From JBFLYN01 sp040756655 (GTDB lineage Bacteria > Bacillota > Sulfobacillia > UBA8153), in contig JBFLYN010000008.1 in the NCBI GenBank assembly GCA_040756655.1, forward strand, positions 1 through 64,000: a stretch of 64,000 nucleotides of DNA, in the 5' to 3' direction. The notes below the pieces were generated by a model. That model was not told the origin of the DNA. It was given only the letters and a program-made list of their open reading frames with translations, and ran no database searches. A program made the translations under genes and the position numbers. Shown here piece after piece: positions 35,837 through 45,059 of the stretch. Position 1 is the first letter of the stretch. Each line of letters opens with the position of its first letter.

Positions 35837-36439
35837 CTAGCCGAGCCTCTGGTTGACGTTTTCCCAGTTAACAAGGTTCCACCATGCCTTCACATAGTCG
35901 GCCCGGCGGTTTTGGTACTGGAGATAATAGGCGTGCTCCCACATGTCGATGGTCAGGACAGGCCGGACTCCCCACTGGGTCAGGTTCTGGTGCTTTTCCG
36001 CCGTGAGGATCTCGAGCCTCCCCAGCTCCGGGTGGTTCGCCAGGACCACCCAGCCCGACCCCTCCACGGCCACGGCCGCGGCGGAGAAGAGCTGCTGGAA
36101 TGGCCTAAAACCGCCAAATGAGTCGTTGATGAGCTGGGCCACCCGCCCGGCGGGCTCCCCTCCACCCTGGGGAGACATGCTCTCCCAAAAAAGGTTGTGC
36201 AGTACGTGCCCGGAGCCGTGAAACGCCAGTTCCCGGCACCAGTGCTTGACCAGGGCGAAGTCTTGCTGGGCCCGGGCCATTTCCAGGGCCGCCTCGGCCC
36301 GGTTTAGCCCGTCAACGTACGCCCGGTGGTGAAACTCGTGGTGCAAACGGAGTGTACGCTCCTCGTAGTGGGGTTCCAGGGCAGAATGGGGGTATGGTAG
36401 CTCGGGTAGCTGGTGGGGCCGCCTTTTGCTCACCTTCAT
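35837..36439 (-). CDS. sodA: Fe/Mn superoxide dismutase
   Basis: Dismutates superoxide; in an anaerobe a protective enzyme. Metal ligands of the family are visible: His in LHHEFHHRAYVDGLN, His in FHGSGHVLHNLFW, and Asp and His in TIDMWEHAYYLQYQN. Length (about 200) is normal. Whether iron or manganese is used cannot be decided; GGF and the GSGWVVL region are compatible with both. Start is uncertain: ATG 36439 or 36442, or a GTG seven codons in, all close to a GGAAAGG site. Confidence 0.88.
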   Translation of the reverse strand: MKVSKRRPHQLPELPYPHSALEPHYEERTLRLHHEFHHRAYVDGLNRAEAALEMARAQQDFALVKHWCRELAFHGSGHVLHNLFWESMSPQGGGEPAGRVAQLINDSFGGFRPFQQLFSAAAVAVEGSGWVVLANHPELGRLEILTAEKHQNLTQWGVRPVLTIDMWEHAYYLQYQNRRADYVKAWWNLVNWENVNQRLG

Positions 36440-36876
36440 CATCCTTTCCATCGACACGATGGGGCATCCCGTTGCCTTCACATTACGCCCTCAGCAAGGT
36501 CCCGTCAAGTGGCACGTAGGTGGCGTCTTACAGGGCCTTCTCGTTGTGGCGGCAAGACGGACCAGACGTGATTGCCCCCGGTAGCCCACCCGGTCCCGGG
36601 CCCAGCAAGTCGACCTGGGCACTGGTGCACAGGACATTATTGGACTCCGGGCAACAGAAGGCAGGAGGGCCACCGGTGGCGCCGAAGGAGAACAAGGCAG
36701 ACTCACATGGTGGGTTCGGCCAGGGCCACATGGGAGTGCCGATGGTTCACTGGTGGTGCCATCACCCGTCCGCCCGTGCCGTCACCACCCGGGACTGTCG
36801 CGGTGATTGCTGTGGGTGCACAGTGGCACGAATGGAGCATTACCGGGCAACCCGGCTGACTGGAGGAAGCCCGCTC
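36440..36876. other. Intergenic region between sodA and the radical-SAM genes
   Basis: About 435 bases upstream of two divergent genes. An open plus-strand frame leads into the radical-SAM gene but is rich in Pro, Gly and Trp without any recognisable domain, so I regard it as non-coding leader. No clear promoter or riboswitch was found. Confidence 0.4.
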
Positions 36877-37761
36877 ATGCTGAGACAAGTCCTGTTTTAC
36901 CTGGGATACTCTCTGCGCTTCTTCGGTTTGAGAGAGGAAGTGCCCTGGATACTGGGACTGGCTATCACCGACCGGTGCGACCTGTCCTGCAGGCACTGCC
37001 GTGTCTCGAATACGGGCAGGCCGGACTTGAGCCTGGTCGAGATAAAGGCGCGACTGGCCCACCATTGCCGGCAGGGATTTAGGGAGCTTTATGTTGAGGG
37101 TGGAGAGCCCTTCCTCTGGAAAGACAGCCGGCATTCTTTGAGCGACGTGATCGCTGAAGCCAGGCGAATTGGTTACTTCCACGTGCATGTCTATACCAAC
37201 GGACTTCATGGTTTGGATTGCGGCGCAGACGCCTACTGGGTCAGCGTGGATGGACCCCAAGCAGAGCATGATCTCATACGGGGCAGCGTATTTGCCGAGG
37301 TCATTGCCAGCATCATAAGCTGCAAGCACAAGAAGATCTGTATCATATACACTATCAACAGCGTCAACAAGGGAGCCATATGCCGGTTTTTGGAGTTCGT
37401 AAAGGCCGAGGGGCTGGCCGTCCTGGGAGTCATGTTCTACTTCCATACCCCCTACTACGGTAGGGACGAGTTGTTTATTGGGCCTGAAGAACGGGGTCGC
37501 GTGGTGGAGGAGCTCATCCGGTACAAGAGACAGGGACTACCAGTACGCAATTCTTACGCCGGCCTGAGAGCCTTTCGGGACGGCAGGGGGAAGAAGCCAG
37601 GCAGGGTCTCCTGCATAACAGACGTTGATGGTGATTATGTTTGCTGCAGGTACCGTGCACCCGAAACCTGCCGCCATTGCGGCTTTACCGCGTGTGCAGA
37701 GATCTCGGAGGCCCAGAGGTTGAAGCCCAGTGCCGTGCTGACCCTGATGAGGTTTTGGTGA
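36877..37761 (+). CDS. Radical SAM protein, unknown substrate
   Basis: A 294-residue radical-SAM enzyme with the CxxxCxxC cluster motif in ITDRCDLSCRHCRVS near residues 28-42 and the GGEPF motif (LYVEGGEPFLW). A second Cys cluster at the C-terminus (VSCITD, VCCRYRAPETCRHCGFTAC) suggests an auxiliary Fe-S site as in SPASM/Twitch enzymes. ATG at 36877 follows GGAGG. Only 6 bases separate it from a second radical-SAM gene, so both likely act in one pathway. No peptide precursor gene was found. Confidence 0.8.
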   Translation: MLRQVLFYLGYSLRFFGLREEVPWILGLAITDRCDLSCRHCRVSNTGRPDLSLVEIKARLAHHCRQGFRELYVEGGEPFLWKDSRHSLSDVIAEARRIGYFHVHVYTNGLHGLDCGADAYWVSVDGPQAEHDLIRGSVFAEVIASIISCKHKKICIIYTINSVNKGAICRFLEFVKAEGLAVLGVMFYFHTPYYGRDELFIGPEERGRVVEELIRYKRQGLPVRNSYAGLRAFRDGRGKKPGRVSCITDVDGDYVCCRYRAPETCRHCGFTACAEISEAQRLKPSAVLTLMRFW

Positions 37762-37767
37762 AACGGT

Positions 37768-39042
37768 ATGCTACACGAGTTAGTAACCAGAGGAATCAGG
37801 CGCTGGCTCGTGGGATTCGATCAGGATTTTTCCTTTGGACATGCGCGCGACATCGACGTCTCACAGGTGGAGAAGACGGCTCTTTATGTGCACATCCCCT
37901 TCTGCAAGAGCCTCTGCCCATACTGCCCTTACAACAGGATCAAGTACGATGAGGGACTGGTTGCTCCATACCTGGCAGCTCTTATGTCCGAAATCGACCA
38001 GTATTACCGCCGCCTGGGCGCCATCGAAGTCACTTCCATTTACGTGGGCGGGGGGACCCCTACCAACCTCGCCGGCAGATTGGGCATGGTCTTGGACATG
38101 ATCCGGGAGCGGTTCCTGGTGACCGGCGAGATCTGCATGGAGACCAACCCGGGCGACATCGGGCCTGAGGTAATCGATCTCCTGGTCCAACACGGGGTGG
38201 ACCTCATCAGCTTGGGCGTGCAGAGCTTCGATGACCGGTACCTCCAGCTCCTGGGCAGAAGCTACCAGTCGGACATCCTGGACCGCACCGTCGACCTGGT
38301 GGTATCCTCCGGGTTCAAGACCGTGAACCTGGACCTGATGTTTGCCTTGCCGGGACAGACACCAGCCGAACTCATGCGTGACTTGGCCAGGGCAGTCGGG
38401 ACCGGCGCCAACCAGGTGACCACGTACCCGTTGTTCTGTTTCCCCTATTCCACGGTGGGGAAATACCAGAAGCTGAAGAAGGTGAAGATGCCGGACCTGG
38501 CGGCCAGGAGGAGAATGTACAGGTCTATCCACGGCTATCTCGATGAGCAAGGATTCCAGCAGGTCTCGGTATGGGGGTTTGGCCGGGGCCAGGCGCCCAG
38601 GTACTCCTCGGTCACCAGGGATTACTACATTGGCCTGGGCGCCGGTGCCGGGTCTCATGTGCCGGGGAGCATCTACCTCAACACGTTTTCCGTCAAAGAG
38701 TACATGAGGAGTTGCTGTGAGGATAGGCTGCCGGTGGCACTGAAAATGGATCTTTCCCATGCGCTTTCCGCGTACTACTGGCTATACTGGCGCCTATACG
38801 ACACTCGCATTCCCAAAGAGCAGCTATTTGAGCTGTTCGGCGCTCACAACCCGAAACTCACCTGGCTTCTAAGAACCCTAAGCTTCCTGGGAATGGCCGA
38901 GGATACCAGAGACCAGGTGACCCTGAACGAGCGGGGTGCCTTCTGGGTCCACCTAGCACAGAACTACTTCGCACTGAACTACATCAACAAGGTGTGGTCG
39001 GTTGCCAGGGAGACCCCGTTTCCAGCCAGGATCAACCTCTAG
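37768..39042 (+). CDS. HemN/HemW-like radical SAM protein
   Basis: A 424-residue protein of the coproporphyrinogen oxidase-like radical-SAM family: YVHIPFCKSLCPYCPYN holds the Cys motif near residues 46-53 (CxxxCxxC), IYVGGGTPT is the AdoMet motif, and ISLGVQSFDDRYLQLLGR and LDLMFALPGQT are typical of HemW. HemW relatives bind heme and serve as chaperones; many are of unknown role. The C-terminal domain (HALSAYYWLYWRLYDTRI) is HemN_C-like but divergent. Its pairing with a different radical-SAM gene is unlike ordinary hemW. Confidence 0.78.
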   Translation: MLHELVTRGIRRWLVGFDQDFSFGHARDIDVSQVEKTALYVHIPFCKSLCPYCPYNRIKYDEGLVAPYLAALMSEIDQYYRRLGAIEVTSIYVGGGTPTNLAGRLGMVLDMIRERFLVTGEICMETNPGDIGPEVIDLLVQHGVDLISLGVQSFDDRYLQLLGRSYQSDILDRTVDLVVSSGFKTVNLDLMFALPGQTPAELMRDLARAVGTGANQVTTYPLFCFPYSTVGKYQKLKKVKMPDLAARRRMYRSIHGYLDEQGFQQVSVWGFGRGQAPRYSSVTRDYYIGLGAGAGSHVPGSIYLNTFSVKEYMRSCCEDRLPVALKMDLSHALSAYYWLYWRLYDTRIPKEQLFELFGAHNPKLTWLLRTLSFLGMAEDTRDQVTLNERGAFWVHLAQNYFALNYINKVWSVARETPFPARINL

Positions 39043-39059
39043 CCAGCACTGGTCGACAT

Positions 39060-39193
39060 GGTTCGCGCACCGTTGTCCTTTCGTGGACCAATGTCTCTAA
39101 AGGTTCCTGCTTCATTCACCGGCACTGGCCGCAGCCTGTAACCTCCGATGTCCACAGGCGTAAGTTCCCGCCGAACTGGCGGTACATAAAATG
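39060..39193 (-). ncRNA. Candidate omega RNA at the right end of the TnpB element
   Basis: The minus-strand sequence just after the tnpB stop contains a hairpin-rich stretch ending GTGAATGAAGCAGGAACC (about 39100-39120), the type of right-end sequence that follows IS605-type OrfB genes. In TnpB systems this end codes for the guide RNA. The boundaries and the guide segment are not determined. Confidence 0.4.
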
Positions 39194-40178
39194 CTAAGAG
39201 GCTAGCGCCTCTAGATTCCTTGCAGCATGCTCGTACCGATCATTGGCTACTCCACAGACTGGACATATCCACTGGCCAACCGAGAGCGGCATTTCATCCA
39301 TCCTGTGTCCGCACACATGGCAGGTCTTGCTACTGGCGAACCAGCCATCCGCTTCCACCAGCTTGCTGCCGTACCAGGTTGTTTTGTAGGCCAGTTGCCG
39401 CTTCATCTCTGACCAGGATGGGTCTTGGACATACCGCGCCCAATGATGGTTTTGCATCATGCCCTTGACGTTCAAGTCCTCGACCACGATTACTGGCTTG
39501 GTTTTCGCCAGGTCCGTGATCAACTGGTGCAGGAAGTCCTGTCGGATGTTGCCAATACGCTGATGCAGGCGGGCCAGCCGGAGTTGCGCCTTCTTTCGAT
39601 GCTTGGAGCCTTTTTCCTTGCGGCTCAGGGAACGGGACAACCGCTTCAGTTTGCGGAGTTCCTTTTGCAAGGGTTTCGGAGCATCAACCCTATTCCCGTT
39701 AGACCAGGCTGCCAAGGTAACCATCCCCACATCGATGCCCACCACAGGCCCGTTTACTGGTTCGGGTTGCGGTTTCTCCAGCTGCACCGCGATAGAGACA
39801 AACCACCGATCTGCTTTGCGACTCACGGTAGCGGAGAGGATGCGGCCTTCAACAGCAGGAGTCTCCTTACGTCGAATGGCACCCAGGCTCGGAAGTTGTA
39901 TATGCCGCTCCAGGACGCGGATAGCTCCAGTCAACCGGAAGGAGTCGTGGACGCCCTTTTTCTTGAACTTAGGAAGTCCAAGTTGCGAAGCGCCTCTTGC
40001 GGAGCGCACTGGGAGACCTCGTACATCCAGGGGAAGTCGGTCTTCTCGAGTACGTTGAGTTCCCGATGCTGTTTGCTAGCATCGGTGCGTTTCCTCTCTT
40101 GTTCCCACAGTGCCATGCGACGGGCGAGCCCCCAGTTATAGGCAAAACGTGCGGCCCCTGCATATTTAGCTGACTCTT
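39194..40178 (-). pseudogene. IS605-family OrfB/TnpB nuclease, frameshifted
   Basis: The intact 3' frame (39194-40009) has LPKFKKKGVHDSFRLTG, the RuvC pieces GIDVGM and VVEDLNVKGM, a zinc ribbon (CHVCGHR and CPVCGVAN), and the last acidic residue in NDRYEHAARNL. The N-terminal part (AKYAGAARFAYNWGLARRM, then LEKTDFPWMYEVSQCAPQEALRNLDF) is in another frame joining near 39970, and a TGA precedes it at about 40190, so the first residues are lost too. No TnpA gene adjoins. In catalytic intent it was an RNA-guided nuclease; this copy is probably inactive. Confidence 0.8.
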
Positions 40179-40264
40179 GGCCTCACAAGACTCGTGTGGG
40201 GGCGTCTGTCCGAGATACCGGGCCCCAAACACCCCAGACCGCAGCTGAGCGCTCCTGGCGGTCC

Positions 40265-40294
40265 TTGACGGCCTCTGTCTCCTGGGAGTAGACT
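40265..40294 (+). promoter_or_regulatory. Possible promoter of the his operon
   Basis: TTGACG at 40265-40270 and TAGACT at 40289-40294, 18 bases apart, precede hisZ by about 58 bases. There is no room or pattern for a T-box leader between this site and the start codon. Confidence 0.35.
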
Positions 40295-40351
40295 GGCGGT
40301 AGTCCTTTATTAGGGTAAAGTGATAAAGCCAAAAAGCAAAGGAGTGATCCT

Positions 40352-41572
40352 ATGTCCGGTCCCGGGGACGCCGCCGGGGCGCAGCCACCCGACGGGTTCG
40401 CCGAGCTTCTCCCGGGTGAAGCAGCCTGTCACCGGCGGGTAGAGGATCTACTGCTGGGCTCCTTCCGGCGTTGGGGGTATGACGAAGTCATCACACCTTC
40501 TTGTGAGCACTACCACACCCTCGCCGGGACTTGCGGGGAGGAAGCCTTCAAGTTCGTGGACCACCGGGGGAGGATCTTGGCCTTGCGACCGGATGTCACC
40601 CCCTCTATCGCGCGTCTTGCAGCTACCAGGCTGGCCGGAGTCTCACCCCTGCGCCTGTGCTACCGAGCGCAGGTGTTCAGGAGCCAACAGCAGGAAGGGT
40701 GGCACGAGTGGGGACAGGCCGGCGCCGAGCTGGTGGGCCCGGGCGGACCGGGTGCCGACGGCGAGATCCTGGCCCTGGCCCTCCAGTCCCTGCAGGAACT
40801 GGGGCTGGACAGCTTCCAGGCGGCAGTGGGCCACCGGGGACTGCTGGAGGCCTTGCTGGAGGCAGCCGGGCTGGGCCACCAGGGGCAGGCCCGGGCATTG
40901 GATGCCCTGCGCAGGCGGGACCTGGTTACCCTGAAGTCTCTTCTGGGTTCAGGGAGCCTGCTGGGAAAACTCGTAGCCCACCCGGCTCGCTGGTCGGCCG
41001 GCCAGTTGCTGCCAGAGCTGGAAAACCAGCTGGGAGGTGGCACGGCACTCATGGAAATCCACGCCATCTTCGCCATGCTGGAGGCGGCCGGGCTCAGCCA
41101 CCGGGCCTATCTCGACCTGGGGCTGGTCCGCGGACCGGCCTACTACACAGGCATGGTGTTTGACATCTACGCGCCGCCGGTGCGGCGGGCGCTGGGCGGG
41201 GGTGGTCGCTACGACCGCTTGCTGCAGGCCTTCGGCTCCTCCCGGCCCGCTACCGGTTTCAGCTTTGATGTGCCCGCGCTGGTGCAGGCCGTCAAGGAGC
41301 AGTGCCCTCTTCAGGCTGGGGGCCGGGACTACTACGTGGTGCCTGTCCCCGGCCGGGAACAGGCGGCTTTTGCATGCGCTGTCCGGCTCCGGCGCCGGGG
41401 CTACACGGTGGAACTGGCCCTTGACCCCAGTGGTGTAGAAAATGCCCTGGCCTGGGCCCGCGACCGCGGCTTCGCCCGCGTCTTGTTAGTGGGAAACAGT
41501 GAGAATAGCGAAGTGGTGCTCGCCAGCATGTCCCGACCCCCGGGCCAGGGCAGGCCGGCGGGGATCCATTGA
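40352..41572 (+). CDS. hisZ: ATP phosphoribosyltransferase regulatory subunit
   Basis: A HisRS-like paralogue of 406 residues that pairs with short HisG and carries histidine feedback. Class II synthetase motifs are present: GFAELLPGEAA, RPDVTPSIARLAAT, CYRAQVFRS, GPAYYTGMVFDIYAP and GGGRYDRLLQAFG, but it lacks the anticodon-binding domain typical of true HisRS. AAGGAGTG precedes the ATG. First gene of the operon. Confidence 0.9.
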   Translation: MSGPGDAAGAQPPDGFAELLPGEAACHRRVEDLLLGSFRRWGYDEVITPSCEHYHTLAGTCGEEAFKFVDHRGRILALRPDVTPSIARLAATRLAGVSPLRLCYRAQVFRSQQQEGWHEWGQAGAELVGPGGPGADGEILALALQSLQELGLDSFQAAVGHRGLLEALLEAAGLGHQGQARALDALRRRDLVTLKSLLGSGSLLGKLVAHPARWSAGQLLPELENQLGGGTALMEIHAIFAMLEAAGLSHRAYLDLGLVRGPAYYTGMVFDIYAPPVRRALGGGGRYDRLLQAFGSSRPATGFSFDVPALVQAVKEQCPLQAGGRDYYVVPVPGREQAAFACAVRLRRRGYTVELALDPSGVENALAWARDRGFARVLLVGNSENSEVVLASMSRPPGQGRPAGIH

Positions 41573-41586
41573 AGGGAGGCGGGACC

Positions 41587-42219
41587 ATGCCCGCACTCAC
41601 GCTGGCGCTGGCCAAAGGCAGGCTCCTGCCGCCGAGTCTGAAGGCCTTGGCCAAGGCCGGGCTGGGACTTCCGGAGCTGGAGCCCGAGAGCAGGCAGGCA
41701 GTGTTCCACGGACCTGGGGGTCTTAGAGTGATCATCATCCGTGACGACGACATACCCACCTACGTGGCCAGGGGCGCGGCTGACCTGGGGATCGTGGGAA
41801 AGGACATCCTGGAAGAAGCCGGAGGGCCCACCGTGGAACTGGCGGACCTGGGTTACGCCCGGTGCCGCCTGGTGCTGGCCGTCCCTCAAGGACAGAACAG
41901 GTTGGGCCCGGATCTCACGGTGGCCACCAAGTACCCGCGGGTTAGCACGGCGTATTTCTCCTCGCGGGGAGTGGCCGCCCGGGTCATCCACGTACACGGT
42001 GCCACGGAACTCGCCCCCCGGTTGGGGCTGGCCGGTGCCATCGTGGACCTGGTGGCCACCGGACGGACCCTGGAAGTGAACCAGCTGGAAGTAGCTGATA
42101 CCATTCTGCACGCCTCGGCCCGGCTCATCGGAAACCCTGCCTCCTGCAGCCTGAAAGGCTCATACCTTTGGCCCTTGGTAGAGAGGTTGAAAGAGTGTGC
42201 CGGGGGTGAGGAGTCATGA
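41587..42219 (+). CDS. hisG: ATP phosphoribosyltransferase, short form
   Basis: First step of histidine synthesis: ATP plus PRPP to phosphoribosyl-ATP. The 210-residue protein shows LALAKGRLL, RDDDIPTYVARGAADLGIVGKD, and ATKYPRVSTAYF, and lacks the C-terminal regulatory domain of the long form, agreeing with the hisZ gene upstream. ATG at 41587 follows GGGAGG. It overlaps hisD by 4 bases. Confidence 0.93.
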   Translation: MPALTLALAKGRLLPPSLKALAKAGLGLPELEPESRQAVFHGPGGLRVIIIRDDDIPTYVARGAADLGIVGKDILEEAGGPTVELADLGYARCRLVLAVPQGQNRLGPDLTVATKYPRVSTAYFSSRGVAARVIHVHGATELAPRLGLAGAIVDLVATGRTLEVNQLEVADTILHASARLIGNPASCSLKGSYLWPLVERLKECAGGEES

Positions 42220-43451
42220 CCCTGGTCATCATGGAGGCCAAGGAGTTTTTGGAAAGACGCGCCTTCCGCCCCACCCCTTTTGACCTTCCCGCCCGGGTGG
42301 CCGCCATCATCGAGCGCGTCCGGTCAGAGGGAGACCTGGCCTTGCTGGACATGGCCGCCCAGTTCGACCGCGTCGATGCATCCTCTTTTGCCCTGGAAGT
42401 TGCCGGCCGGGAGCTGGCCGGAGCCGGCGTTTCACCGGCACTGGCCCGGGCCATGGAGTTGGCCGCCACTAACATCCGCTCGTTCCACCGCTGGGCCCGT
42501 CCCACCTCCAGCCGCTTTGAGTTGGAGGGCGGGACGGTGAATCTGGACTGGGTGCCCCTGGAGCGAGTGGGAGTGTACATACCTGGGGGGCTGGCCCCCT
42601 ACCCCTCCACCGTGCTCATGGCGGCCATTCCCGCCCGCGAAGCCGGGGTGGGAGAGATCGTGGTCTGCACCCCTCCCCAGCGAGACGGCAGCGTGCACCC
42701 GGCGGTCCTGTACGCGTGCCGCTTGGCAGGCGTGAACCGGGTGTTCCGGGCAGGGGGCGCTGGTGCTGTGGCAGCCATGGCCTTGGGGACGGACACCATT
42801 CCCAGCGTGGACAAGGTAGTAGGACCGGGTAATGCCTACGTCACCGAAGCCAAGCGCCAGTTGAGCGGGGTGGTGGGCATCGACTGTTTGGCCGGTCCCA
42901 GCGAGCTGGCAGTGCTGGTGGGGGATGGCTGCCCAGTGGGCTGGGCCGCCGCCGACCTGGCCGCCCAGGCCGAGCATGGTTCCGATGCTTGGGCAGTGGC
43001 GGTTTGCACATCCACAGCCAAGGCCCGGGAACTGGTGTCGGAGCTGGCATCCATGGGCGTGACCAGGAACGTAAGCGTTGTCACCGTGACCGGCACGGCC
43101 CAAGCCCTGGAGTTAATCAACGAGTTGGCCCCGGAGCACGTAGAACTCCTGGTGGAAGGCGCCGGAGAACTGGCCCCCCGTGTCCGCCGGGCCGGCACCG
43201 TGTTTGCCGGCTATCACAGTCCCGCGGCATCAGGTGACTACGCTACCGGGCCCAGTCACGTGTTGCCCACTGGAGGGAGCGCCCGCTTCTCGTCCGGGCT
43301 CTGTACTTCCGATTATATGCGGTGTATCAAGAGAGTGGAACTGGCACCACGCGGGCTGGAAACCATGGCCGGGGCATGCCGGGAACTGGCCCGAGCCGAA
43401 GGTTTCGAATGGCATGCCCAGAGCATCGCGCGCCGGGTGGTGAGTCCATGA
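42216..43451 (+). CDS. hisD: Histidinol dehydrogenase
   Basis: Last two oxidations of the pathway, histidinol to histidine with NAD+. A 411-residue zinc enzyme: YIPGGLAPYPSTVLMAAIPA, VDKVVGPGNAYV, the zinc-site AQAEHGSDAWA and the catalytic region LAPEHVEL, GYHSPAASGDYATGPSHVLPTGG. It starts in the hisG stop (ATGA) and ends in the hisC start (ATGA). Confidence 0.95.
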   Translation: MTLVIMEAKEFLERRAFRPTPFDLPARVAAIIERVRSEGDLALLDMAAQFDRVDASSFALEVAGRELAGAGVSPALARAMELAATNIRSFHRWARPTSSRFELEGGTVNLDWVPLERVGVYIPGGLAPYPSTVLMAAIPAREAGVGEIVVCTPPQRDGSVHPAVLYACRLAGVNRVFRAGGAGAVAAMALGTDTIPSVDKVVGPGNAYVTEAKRQLSGVVGIDCLAGPSELAVLVGDGCPVGWAAADLAAQAEHGSDAWAVAVCTSTAKARELVSELASMGVTRNVSVVTVTGTAQALELINELAPEHVELLVEGAGELAPRVRRAGTVFAGYHSPAASGDYATGPSHVLPTGGSARFSSGLCTSDYMRCIKRVELAPRGLETMAGACRELARAEGFEWHAQSIARRVVSP

Positions 43452-44488
43452 TTCGGCTGGACCTGAACGAAAGCCCGCTGGACATTCCCCGGGAAACCAA
43501 GGAGGCCATCCTGGAAGTGCTCAGGATGGTACCTTTCAACCGGTACCGCAGCGAGTACCGGGAAGAGTGCATTGCTCTCTTGGCCCGCCAAAACCAGGTC
43601 GCCAGGGACATGGTGGTGCTGGGGAACGGGGCCGACGAGATCATAGCCCTGGCCATCGCCGCTTGTGCGGGACCCCGGGGCCGGGTGGTTCTGCCCATGC
43701 CCACCTTCAGCGGGTATGCAGCCCAGGCCCGGGCGGCCGGGGTGGGAATGAGCAGGGTGCCGGCGGGGTCTGACTTTGCCTTTGACGTGGGGAAGTTGGC
43801 CCGGGCCCTGGAGCAGGGGCCGGCCGGGGCCACCCTGCTTTTCTTGTGCCGCCCCAACAACCCCACGGGTTATACCTGCGCCTTGGAGGATGTGCGCCGC
43901 CTACTGGACACCCGCCCGGACGCCGTGGTGGCCGTGGACGAAGCCTACTTCGAGTTTTCCGGGCTTACCGCCCGGGACTTACTGGAGGAACATCCCAACC
44001 TGGTGATCATCAGGACGCTGTCCAAGGCCTTCTGCCTGGCGGGCATCCGGGTGGGTTATGCCCTGGCCTGGCCGGGGCTGGTCAGCCGGCTGGAGGGGGC
44101 CCGGGCCCCTTTCAGCATCAGCGTGGCATCTTACGCCATCGCCGCCCAGGTGCTGAAAAGCACGGCGGAGTTCCGTGCCATGGTCAGGCAAATCTCAGAG
44201 TGGCGGGACCGGCTCTACGCCCGTCTGCTGGACGTGCCGGGGATCAGGCCTCTCCCCTCGCCCGCCAACTTCCTACTGCTGGAAGTGGGACCCGGGGCAC
44301 GCCGCCTGCAGCAAGAGCTCAAAACCCGGGGCATCCTGGTTCGCCATTACGGGGAGGAAAGCCTCGAAAACTACCTGCGGGTTAGCGTGGGTACACCCAG
44401 TGACAACGACTTGTTCGTCCAGGCCTTGGAGGAATTGCTCAACGGGAGGGACGTTCATGACATCGCGCACCACCGTGCACCGGACTAG
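43448..44488 (+). CDS. hisC: Histidinol-phosphate aminotransferase
   Basis: A fold-type I PLP enzyme of 346 residues converting imidazole-acetol phosphate to histidinol phosphate. RLDLNESPLDIP opens it; the Asn-Pro motif is CRPNNPTG, the cofactor Asp is in AVDEAYFEF, and the PLP lysine is in RTLSKAFCLAGIRVGY. ATG at 43448 overlaps hisD; the longer upstream frame lies within hisD. It overlaps hisB by 32 bases. Confidence 0.92.
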   Translation: MIRLDLNESPLDIPRETKEAILEVLRMVPFNRYRSEYREECIALLARQNQVARDMVVLGNGADEIIALAIAACAGPRGRVVLPMPTFSGYAAQARAAGVGMSRVPAGSDFAFDVGKLARALEQGPAGATLLFLCRPNNPTGYTCALEDVRRLLDTRPDAVVAVDEAYFEFSGLTARDLLEEHPNLVIIRTLSKAFCLAGIRVGYALAWPGLVSRLEGARAPFSISVASYAIAAQVLKSTAEFRAMVRQISEWRDRLYARLLDVPGIRPLPSPANFLLLEVGPGARRLQQELKTRGILVRHYGEESLENYLRVSVGTPSDNDLFVQALEELLNGRDVHDIAHHRAPD

Positions 44489-45059
44489 CCGGGAGACGGA
44501 CATCCAGGTGGTGGTAGACCCAGACGGGTCGGGCCAGACCCGGCTGGATACCGGGGTGGGGTTTTTCGACCACTTCCTGGGCGCCCTAGCCTACTACGCC
44601 GGGTTTGACCTGGAGGTGAAGGCCCGGGGCGACCTTCACGTGGATGCCCACCACCTGGCAGAAGACACCGGCCTGGCCCTGGGGGCCGGGCTCCAGGGGG
44701 CTACGACCGGGGAGAGGTCCCGCTACGGACATGCAGTCATACCCATGGACGATGCTCTGGTGCTGGCAGCCCTGGACGCCGGGGGACGGCCGTATTTTGC
44801 CCACAACCTGCCGGCCCGGCTAAACCCCGGCCCTTTCAGTGCGGAGGTAGCCTGCGAGTTTCTCCGGGCCCTGACCACTGCGGCCGGATGGTGCCTGCAC
44901 GTGCGCTACGTCACCGGGGATAACGGCCATCATGTGCTGGAGGCAGTGGCCAAGGCGGTGGGCATGGCCGCCGGGCAGGCACTGCAGCCGACCGGGAACG
45001 CGGACGCCCGGTCTACCAAGGGACGGGTCCGGCTGGAAGTGGGGGTCGAACAGGCATGA
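44457..45059 (+). CDS. hisB: Imidazoleglycerol-phosphate dehydratase
   Basis: A monofunctional 200-residue dehydratase without the phosphatase domain. Metal-binding repeats are seen in TGVGFFDHFL, DAHHLAEDTGLALG, RYGHAVIPMDDA and GDNGHHVLEAVAKA. The start ATG at 44457 follows GGGAGG inside the end of hisC. A histidinol-phosphate phosphatase is not encoded in the operon, so it must lie elsewhere. Confidence 0.92.
   Translation: MTSRTTVHRTSRETDIQVVVDPDGSGQTRLDTGVGFFDHFLGALAYYAGFDLEVKARGDLHVDAHHLAEDTGLALGAGLQGATTGERSRYGHAVIPMDDALVLAALDAGGRPYFAHNLPARLNPGPFSAEVACEFLRALTTAAGWCLHVRYVTGDNGHHVLEAVAKAVGMAAGQALQPTGNADARSTKGRVRLEVGVEQA

Noticed and set aside
40117..40351. T-box or other leader riboswitch before the his operon
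   Set aside because: The leader after the likely promoter is too short and shows no T-box sequence or specifier stem.
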